A DNA stretch of 36,387 nt, from positions 1 to 36,387 of the IMG/VR virus record IMGVR_UViG_3300025098_003247, one strand, 5' to 3'. The notes below the pieces were generated by a model. That model worked only from the letters and a program-made list of their open reading frames with translations. It was not told the origin of the DNA and did not search any database. Positions 32,101-36,387 of this stretch are shown piece by piece; position 1 is the first letter of the stretch, and the number at the start of each line of letters is the position of its first letter. A program made the position numbers and the translations under genes. The stretch comes from a virus.

Positions 32101-32341
32101 AACAGACCCAGCACACTTAATGAACGCAGAAGCAGAAGGCTCTCCAGTAGCATTAGCAGGACGTGTACCATGTAAGGTAACAGGTCCAGTTGCTAAAGGT
32201 GACTTAATGGTTAGTTCAAGTGTCCCAGGACATGCTAAAGCAGATAACAATGCATCAGCAGGTAGAATAATTGGTAAAGCAATTGAAGCCAAAGAAGGTG
32301 ATGATAACGGAGTTATAGAAGTTTTAGTAAACATGATGTAA
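29189..32341 (+). CDS. Long tail fibre with tandem LxEGxxNLYxTxARA repeats
   Basis: A 1050-aa fibre. The N-terminus (AIQRRRGTTSQHSSFTGLAG, EITIDTDKNTVVVHDG) is the classic virion-proximal module of marine myophage fibres. Between about residues 230 and 715 lie about ten copies of a repeat centred on L-x-E-G-S-S-N-L-Y-Y-T-N-A-R-A-D-A-R, several nearly identical in DNA as well. The C-terminal about 125 residues (ADLAEIYKGDSDIEPGTVVV, STDPAHLMNA, LAGRVPCKVTGPVAKGD) are paralogous to the end of the 1307-aa fibre. Together these suggest two related fibre chains sharing an assembly or tip domain. It has its own late promoter and a strong terminator. Confidence 0.87.
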   Translation: MATAIQRRRGTTSQHSSFTGLAGEITIDTDKNTVVVHDGSQAGGYPLAKYTDVSALGGADITDVVAGSGLTGGATSGSATISLNYENLAGNLVPSANNTYSLGTSSSVWKDVFVGPGSLYVNGQQVISDNSGTITIGADTNQNISIVTAGSGDVEITTGGQIQLKSDVVLSAGKTISTAGGGATTQGGNINMDSNNINNLDDPVAAQDGATKAYVDAQILTKDNTDEITEGSSNLYYTNARADARITAALIDEDNMGSNSATRLPSQQSVKAYVDSSVAAKDALSELSGDSDDITEGTTNLFHTSARAQTEANVAIGNNTTTNLDEGTNLYFTNARADARVDAGFSAKDTDNLSEGTNSLYFTNERAQDAVGSIMTGSGNISVNYNDAGGVITISETLTTTDITEGDNQYHTSARARAAISVTDAGGDGSLAYNSGTGVITYTGPSASEVRAHLTAGDGLDVSSGEFAVDNTIVRTTGAQTIAGAKTFSNDAIFNGNLTINGTQTVVNTETLTVDDNIIILNNNASGTPTENAGIQVNRGTSADVTLRWGESTDTWEFTNDGSTYYALSTSTSDLAEGSNLYFTNARADARIAAANTDNLSEGSSNLYYTNARADARVDAGFSAKDTDNLSEGSSNLYYTDSRADARVAAATGANLSLANKDTDDLGEGSTNLYHTSARADARFDVKMAAAVTDDLDEGSSNLYYTDARAQAAITGGTAITVSSGAVSVTAGSIGATQLASTGVSAATYGDADSVAQFTVDADGRVTAASSVDIAISSDAVSGLATSATVDTTSASNISSGTLNSARLPDLAVSDFAGASIQLGTESFSDSDSVLMTAAAIQDKITSYGYTTTTGDITGVTAGSGLTGGGSSGGVTLNVGAGSYMTVNADDIAVDATSANTASKVVARDGSGNFSAGTITATATNAQYADLAEIYKGDSDIEPGTVVVFGGEFEITECEEDSSHAVAGVISTDPAHLMNAEAEGSPVALAGRVPCKVTGPVAKGDLMVSSSVPGHAKADNNASAGRIIGKAIEAKEGDDNGVIEVLVNMM
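30495..30551 (+). repeat. 57-bp exact repeat shared between two fibre genes (copy 2)
   Basis: Identical over 57 bases to 24181-24237, about 6.3 kb upstream, in the same orientation. Confidence 0.9.
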
Positions 32342-32355
32342 ACCAAAACAAATTT

Positions 32356-32385
32356 AAAAGGAGCATTAAGGTGCTCCTTTTTTTT
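32356..32385 (+). terminator. Strong intrinsic terminator after the fibre region
   Basis: AAAAGGAGCA / TGCTCCTTTT, a 10-bp perfect stem with a 6-nt loop and a U-tract. Confidence 0.92.
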
Positions 32386-32410
32386 GACTAAAAATATTGG
32401 CTCTAGAAGT

Positions 32411-32418
32411 GATAAATA
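32411..32418 (+). promoter_or_regulatory. Late promoter (GATAAATA) for the membrane-protein / curli operon
   Basis: AAGTGATAAATACTAGC, 31 nt before the ATG at 32450. No other promoter is evident before 35326, and every following junction overlaps or nearly abuts, so the curli genes appear to be late phage genes. Confidence 0.8.
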
Positions 32419-32449
32419 CTAGCAAGAGTAACACACAAACGAGAATAAT

Positions 32450-32746
32450 ATGGAAGATATCTTTAATTTGATAGCCGAGGTAGGAGCACCAATCGCCGGA
32501 AGTATGGCAATGGGCTTTTTTATCTTTTTAGTAATTAAACAAATAATGGAAGGTATCGTAGATCAGGTTAAGACTCTTACGATTTTTTGTAAAAGTTTAG
32601 AAGCCAGAGCAAGTACAATGAGTAATGAAATGATGAAGATTGATTTACTAGTTAGTAGTGCTTTAGAATTAAGACCTGATATAGAAAGAATTGCTCGTGC
32701 AGAAAACTTTGTTGAAGACGGCAAGGTTGATGCAAGGAGAGATTAA
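32450..32746 (+). CDS. Small single-span membrane protein A (holin-like candidate)
   Basis: A 98-aa protein with a short N-terminal segment, one membrane span at about residues 13-35 (IAGSMAMGFFIFLVIKQIM) and a charged helical cytoplasmic or periplasmic tail. It aligns with the next protein: IAEVGAPIAGSMAMGFFIFL against ISDFGFPVVMTVGLGYFIYF. The layout resembles small phage membrane proteins of the YvrJ/BhlA kind, some of which act as holins, but no enzyme for peptidoglycan lies next to it. Other roles, such as an inner-membrane partner of the curli exporter, are open. It overlaps the next ATG by one base. Confidence 0.75.
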   Translation: MEDIFNLIAEVGAPIAGSMAMGFFIFLVIKQIMEGIVDQVKTLTIFCKSLEARASTMSNEMMKIDLLVSSALELRPDIERIARAENFVEDGKVDARRD

Positions 32747-33039
32747 TGGACTTAGGACAAATAATTTCTGACTTTGGTTTTCCAGTTGTAATGACTGTAG
32801 GACTTGGTTACTTCATTTATTTTATATGGAACTTTATTGGCGAACATATAGATCCTGCGTTAGAAGATATGCATTTTGCTCTAATTAGAGTAATAGATAA
32901 AACTCGTATGTTGGATCAAGATATGATACGTTTACAACAGAAAGTAAATGTAGTGTTGGAATATAAAGCAACACAAAAAATACTAGAGCAAGCCAGAATG
33001 AAAGAGGCTCTAGAAAAACAGGAAGGGAAGAAGAAATGA
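32746..33039 (+). CDS. Small single-span membrane protein B, paralogue of A
   Basis: A 97-aa protein with a span at about residues 9-31 (FGFPVVMTVGLGYFIYFIWN) and a long amphipathic, then Lys-rich helix (LQQKVNVVLEYKATQKILEQ, ending KQEGKKK). The one-base TAATG start and the 4-base ATGA overlap with csgF tie it into the operon. Similarity to protein A suggests duplication and perhaps a hetero-oligomer or a holin/antiholin-like pair; this is inference. Confidence 0.75.
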   Translation: MDLGQIISDFGFPVVMTVGLGYFIYFIWNFIGEHIDPALEDMHFALIRVIDKTRMLDQDMIRLQQKVNVVLEYKATQKILEQARMKEALEKQEGKKK

Positions 33040-33527
33040 AATTAATATTACCAGTTACATTTTTATTAGCAATTTTTAGTTTTAGTGTACAATCAGACGA
33101 AATTAAATTCAAATTTAAAAATCCTAGTTTTAGTGGTGCAGGAACAGGAGCTCATTATTTAACTATTGAGAATCAGGAAAAGTCACGTAAGGATAAAATT
33201 AAAGCAGATATAGAAGCGGCACTAAAGGCGGCTGAACGAGCAGATCAAAACAGCACGATCAATAAATTTATTAGAAATTTGGAGAGTAGGATTTATTCAC
33301 AAATTTCTAAAGGATTGGTTGACAGTATGTTTTGTGATCCTGCAACAGTAATCAGTTGTACAGGGTCAACAAGTGGAGCATTTGATATTGAAGGTAACAC
33401 AGTGACTTATGAAGTTATAACAAATGCAGATGGTTTAGAGGTAATAAAACTTACTATTGTAGACCCAGATGGATCAATAACAACAATAGAAATACCAATT
33501 GGTATAGGACAAATAGCAGGCGGATAA
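33036..33527 (+). CDS. csgF: CsgF-like curli assembly factor
   Basis: A 163-aa secreted protein. Residues 1-20 are a Sec signal (LILPVTFLLAIFSFSVQS), with cleavage before DE. The mature start IKFKFKNPSFSGAGTGAHYL is the CsgF hallmark (FxxxNPxFGGxxxxGxxLL), the segment that inserts into the CsgG barrel and forms the second constriction. A Lys/Glu-rich helix follows (about 48-75) and then a beta C-terminal domain (TVTYEVITNADGLEVIKLTI, DPDGSITTIEIPIGI). Typical bacterial CsgF is about 138 aa. It overlaps the upstream gene by 4 nt and precedes csgG by one base, the usual csgF-csgG neighbourhood. Confidence 0.85.
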   Translation: MKLILPVTFLLAIFSFSVQSDEIKFKFKNPSFSGAGTGAHYLTIENQEKSRKDKIKADIEAALKAAERADQNSTINKFIRNLESRIYSQISKGLVDSMFCDPATVISCTGSTSGAFDIEGNTVTYEVITNADGLEVIKLTIVDPDGSITTIEIPIGIGQIAGG

Positions 33528-33528
33528 T

Positions 33529-34554
33529 TTGACTAAAAATATTTTAATAGCACTAATAGGTGTTTTATATTTGAGTGGTTGTGCCAGTATCGCTATTCCG
33601 GGCGATGAGATGTGCCAAACGGATTTTCTTGAGTGTGTTGAAGAACCCAAGAAAGTAGAACTACCCACATATAGAAAATTACGATATTTGCCACCGGCAG
33701 AAGTTATGCCTGTGGTTGCCATATATCAATTTGGTGATGGCACAGGACAAAGAAAAAGTCAAGACGGAGTTGCTAGTTTTAGTACAGCAGTTACGCAAGA
33801 CGCAAAAAGTTTATTAGTAGACGCTCTAAAGGCGGCAGGTTCAGGTAGTGATGCCAAAGGAACTTGGTTTAGAGTAGTTGAAAGAGGACTAGGTTTAGAT
33901 AACTTAGTTAGAGAAAGACAAATAGTTCGAAGTACTAGATCCGAAACTGCCAAGCAGAACGGATTAGAGGAGTTTCAAGAACTACAGCCAATGTTATTTG
34001 CTGGTATGATATTAGAAGGTGGTGTTATAGGATACGACACTAATATTGAATCAGGAGGTACAGGGGCAAGATATTTGGGTATTGGGACAACAAACCAATA
34101 TCGAAGAGATAGCATAGTTATATCATTAAGAGCCGTTTCCACACTCACAGGCGAAGTGATATTAAATGTGCAAACACAAAAGACTGTTTTAAGTTCAGGA
34201 CAAGCAGGAGACGTATTTAGATTTGTAGATATGGATACTCGTTTGTTAGAACTTGAAAGCGGTATGACACAGAATGAAAGTGTAACATTTGCAGTTAGAT
34301 CAGCGATCGAGGCCGCGGTGTTAGAACTTATTAAGCAAGGTGATGAAAGAGGATATTGGAAGATTGTTTATCCTGAGGATTGGGACCAACAAGTTGCAGA
34401 ACAAGAACAAGCATACTGGTTGAGTCTCAAAGATGCAGGCAATCTTACTGACGAGGAAGATGAAGAACAGTACTCTAAAGACCCAAATGATTTACCTTTG
34501 TGGAAACGCATTCTTTTAAAGAATGATAATAAAACCAATATTGGAGAAAAATAA
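33529..34554 (+). CDS. csgG: CsgG-like outer-membrane curli secretion channel (lipoprotein)
   Basis: A 341-aa lipoprotein starting at TTG (33529), one base after the csgF stop. Its Shine-Dalgarno is weak, so translation is probably coupled. The lipobox LSGC puts the lipidated Cys at residue 18. Family blocks: PVVAIYQFGDGTGQRK, FSTAVTQDAKSLLVDALKAA, WFRVVERGLGLDNLVRERQI, AGMILEGGVIGYDTNIESGG, GTGARYLGIGTTNQYRRDSI and LRAVSTLTGEVILNVQTQKT. In bacteria CsgG forms a nonameric outer-membrane pore that passes unfolded curlin. The C-terminal about 50 residues beyond GYWKIVYPEDW are an acidic extension. All core barrel and periplasmic regions appear present. Confidence 0.92.
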   Translation: MTKNILIALIGVLYLSGCASIAIPGDEMCQTDFLECVEEPKKVELPTYRKLRYLPPAEVMPVVAIYQFGDGTGQRKSQDGVASFSTAVTQDAKSLLVDALKAAGSGSDAKGTWFRVVERGLGLDNLVRERQIVRSTRSETAKQNGLEEFQELQPMLFAGMILEGGVIGYDTNIESGGTGARYLGIGTTNQYRRDSIVISLRAVSTLTGEVILNVQTQKTVLSSGQAGDVFRFVDMDTRLLELESGMTQNESVTFAVRSAIEAAVLELIKQGDERGYWKIVYPEDWDQQVAEQEQAYWLSLKDAGNLTDEEDEEQYSKDPNDLPLWKRILLKNDNKTNIGEK

Positions 34555-35357
34555 TGAAGATAATTAAAAACTTAGCGGTTGGTATCTTCGCATTAATAGG
34601 ACTTATGTCCAACCCAGTAATTGCTGATGATAACGAAGTGTTAATAGATCAAGAAGGTGATAACCTTGTATTAACAATTTTACAAGCAGGAACAGGTAAT
34701 ACTGTATCTGGTAATAGTTCAGCATCAACAGACTTAATACTTACTGGTAATAATATTATATTAGACCTTATACAAGACGGTGACAACAATGATTTCTTTG
34801 GTGCACTTGTTTTAGATGGTTCAGGATCAAGTGTTTTAGATTTTTACAATCTAGGAGATGGTAACATTTTTGATTTTGATGTAGGTGATAATAGTGCCGA
34901 CAATGCTGATATGCTTTCAAGCATTCAGGGTGACGGTAACATATTTGACATAGGTATAGGTGAAAATGCCAGTGCAGAAGGTTTAAACTTTGATTTAGTA
35001 ATACTAGGTGACAGAAACGATTTCGACTCATCTTTTGCTAATGCTAAAGTTTGGGCGGCGGCTGGAACAGGTGACACTTGTGGAACAAACTGTACAGGTA
35101 CAAGTACAATGGTAGGTATCTTAGTTGATGCTGACAACGTTGTATGGAACTTTGATATTACAGGTGATGACAATGACTTTGCTACTAAGCAAAGCGGTAA
35201 CAGTGATCACAGTTTAACATTAGACCTGACAGGTAGTGATGGTGATTTCCAGTTCACTCAGGATATGACTACAACTTGTAACCCTGCATGTCACGGTATT
35301 ATTAATGTCGAGTTAGACAGCGAAAATGCTTCAGTTAGTATTAAACAAACCGACTAA
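34554..35357 (+). CDS. Curlin-like secreted repeat protein (CsgA/CsgB-like)
   Basis: A 267-aa protein coupled to csgG by a TAATG overlap. Residues 1-24 are a Sec signal ending VIA before DDNE. The mature part has imperfect curlin-type repeats with the pattern Q/D-x-G-x-x-N: VLIDQEGDNLVLTILQAGTG, LIQDGDNNDFFG, FYNLGDGNIFDFD, SSIQGDGNIFDIG, VILGDRNDFD and FDITGDDNDFATKQSG. These predict stacked strand-turn-strand units like an amyloid or beta-solenoid. It is strongly acidic and has two CxxxC pairs (C176/C180 and C242/C246) that ordinary CsgA lacks. It is the natural substrate candidate for the adjacent CsgG/CsgF. Amyloid formation is inferred from repeat pattern only. Confidence 0.78.
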   Translation: MKIIKNLAVGIFALIGLMSNPVIADDNEVLIDQEGDNLVLTILQAGTGNTVSGNSSASTDLILTGNNIILDLIQDGDNNDFFGALVLDGSGSSVLDFYNLGDGNIFDFDVGDNSADNADMLSSIQGDGNIFDIGIGENASAEGLNFDLVILGDRNDFDSSFANAKVWAAAGTGDTCGTNCTGTSTMVGILVDADNVVWNFDITGDDNDFATKQSGNSDHSLTLDLTGSDGDFQFTQDMTTTCNPACHGIINVELDSENASVSIKQTD

Positions 35358-36387
35358 TCTTTTAGTCGCAGTTTTACTAATTGTAATAGGAAACGTTTAT
35401 GCCGCCGAACCAATCGGCGGCATAATTGAACAAAGTGGAAAAAAAGGCAACATATTTCGCCTTTCAGGTGAAGAACTAACAGCAACGTTAGAAACAGACA
35501 TAGTAAGTTTTGACGAAGTTGAAACAGAAAACGGCAGGCTAAAAATACAGTTTGTTGACGAAACCCAGGTTAGTTTAACCGAACATACATATATGGAAAT
35601 AGACGAGTATGTGTATGACCCAGATCCAAGTAAAAGTAAAATGGCAATGAACTTTGTACAGGGTACAGCCAGATTTGCCACAGGTGGATTAGGATTAGTT
35701 CCAAAAGAAAATATAGTTATACAAACTCCTACTGCTACAATCGGTATTAGGGGAACAGATTTTACTACCACAGTTGATGAACTGGGTAGAAGTTTAGTAA
35801 TATTACTACCAGATGCTGATTGCAATGATGCAGTTAGATTAGAAGAAGGGTGTAGACCCAGTGGTAGTATAACAGTTACTAATGACGGCGGAACAGTAAC
35901 ATTGGAAGAAGCCTTTCAGGCTGTAATGGTGAGTACGTTTGAACAAGCACCAACGCAACCTGTAATATTAGTAGACTTGGATTTAAATCAAATAGACAAT
36001 ATGTTTATTGTAAGCGAACCAAAAGAAATAACAGTAGCAAAAGAAGAACAAATACAAGAACTAAAAGGCGACGGTGGACTATTAGACTTTGACGGTTTAG
36101 ACAAGGACCTTTTAGAAATTGAAGATTTGGGTAAAGCCGCAGAGCGAGAATTAGAATTTACAGAATTAGATATTAATTTTTTAGATGTCGACTTTCTAAG
36201 AGATTTATTAGAGGTTATGGAAGAAGCAGATGCTTTAGGTAGCAAAGAAGAGACTTCTTCTGGGGATAGACTAGTAGATAGAGCATTTGGATTACAACCT
36301 GATAACCAGTTTAATATTATACCTGACTTAGATGGTAAGGTATTCTTTTTAAGACAAGGTAATAATTATGTTAGTTTAAAAATAAAA
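35326..36387 (+). CDS. Secreted FecR-domain protein, partial (3' end beyond right edge)
   Basis: The frame from the ATG at 35326 stays open for 354 codons to the window end; the ATG overlaps the end of the curlin-like gene by 32 nt in another frame. Residues 1-26 are a signal peptide (hydrophobic LLVAVLLIVIGNVYA, then AEPIGG). A FecR domain follows at about 30-150: GRLKIQFVDETQVSLTEHTY, MNFVQGTARFATGG and the signature TPTATIGIRGTDF (134-146). The rest is acidic and Leu/Asp/Glu-rich (LDFDGLDKDLLEIEDLG). Secreted FecR-domain proteins without a transmembrane anti-sigma part are often surface or envelope proteins. Placement suggests a function with the curli-like export system. Confidence 0.8.
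   Translation, partial: MLQLVLNKPTNLLVAVLLIVIGNVYAAEPIGGIIEQSGKKGNIFRLSGEELTATLETDIVSFDEVETENGRLKIQFVDETQVSLTEHTYMEIDEYVYDPDPSKSKMAMNFVQGTARFATGGLGLVPKENIVIQTPTATIGIRGTDFTTTVDELGRSLVILLPDADCNDAVRLEEGCRPSGSITVTNDGGTVTLEEAFQAVMVSTFEQAPTQPVILVDLDLNQIDNMFIVSEPKEITVAKEEQIQELKGDGGLLDFDGLDKDLLEIEDLGKAAERELEFTELDINFLDVDFLRDLLEVMEEADALGSKEETSSGDRLVDRAFGLQPDNQFNIIPDLDGKVFFLRQGNNYVSLKIK

Noticed and set aside
1-36387. Photosynthesis or other cyanophage auxiliary metabolic genes
   Set aside because: None found; this argues against, but does not exclude, a cyanobacterial host.

Overview
The window is a piece of the structural and late-gene region of a T4-like myophage. It is AT-rich and lacks host-type housekeeping genes. 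It carries recognisable homologues of T4 gp5, gp53, gp48, gp55, gp47, gp46, gp26, gp20, gp21, gp22 and gp23. The lack of photosynthesis genes, the low GC, the marine-type repetitive fibre proteins and a CsgF/CsgG curli-secretion cassette suggest a marine phage, probably a pelagimyophage infecting SAR11-type alphaproteobacteria. The host is an inference; no host sequence is present.

Layout. (1) 1-6290, minus strand: a baseplate operon reading gp48, gp53, a 1081-aa hub-position protein, a lysozyme-less gp5-like spike and an unknown gene cut by the left edge. (2) 6364-11561, plus strand: non-late genes behind consensus sigma70 promoters. They are the late sigma factor gp55, recombination nuclease gp47/gp46, an unknown gene, a small SH3/KOW-like protein and a SWIM zinc-finger protein. 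(3) 11546-12029: 484 nt without a gene, terminators at its left end and a GC-elevated, possibly structured remainder. (4) 12030-13545, minus: gp26, a 65-aa ORF in the -1 frame behind a T_TTT_TTC heptamer, and a GIY-YIG nuclease. (5) 13648-22200, plus: tape measure, portal, small core protein, acidic core protein, prohead protease, scaffold and major capsid protein, closed by a strong terminator. (6) 22223-22601: a self-contained cassette of late promoter, two tandem glutamine-riboswitch aptamers, a 54-aa basic ORF and a terminator. (7) 22630-32385: four fibre or appendage genes, one with a Peptidase_G2-type chaperone domain. (8) 32411-36387: a late operon of two related single-span membrane proteins, CsgF, CsgG, a curlin-like secreted protein and a FecR-domain secreted protein running off the right edge.

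Regulation. Nine exact copies of GATAAATA and one variant, AATAAATA, lie upstream of structural transcription units, each pointing at its gene. They match the T4 late promoter (TATAAATA) and are the expected targets of the gp55 encoded here. At 13571-13611 two of them face each other between the gp26 and tape-measure operons, around a short dyad.

Most unusual points: the tandem glutamine riboswitch controlling a tiny phage protein, the likely -1 frameshift joining gp26 to the next ORF (as in lambda G/GT tail chaperones), and the curli export cassette that brings its own curlin-like substrate and a FecR protein next to possible holins. All functional calls are from reading sequence and motifs; no database search was run.
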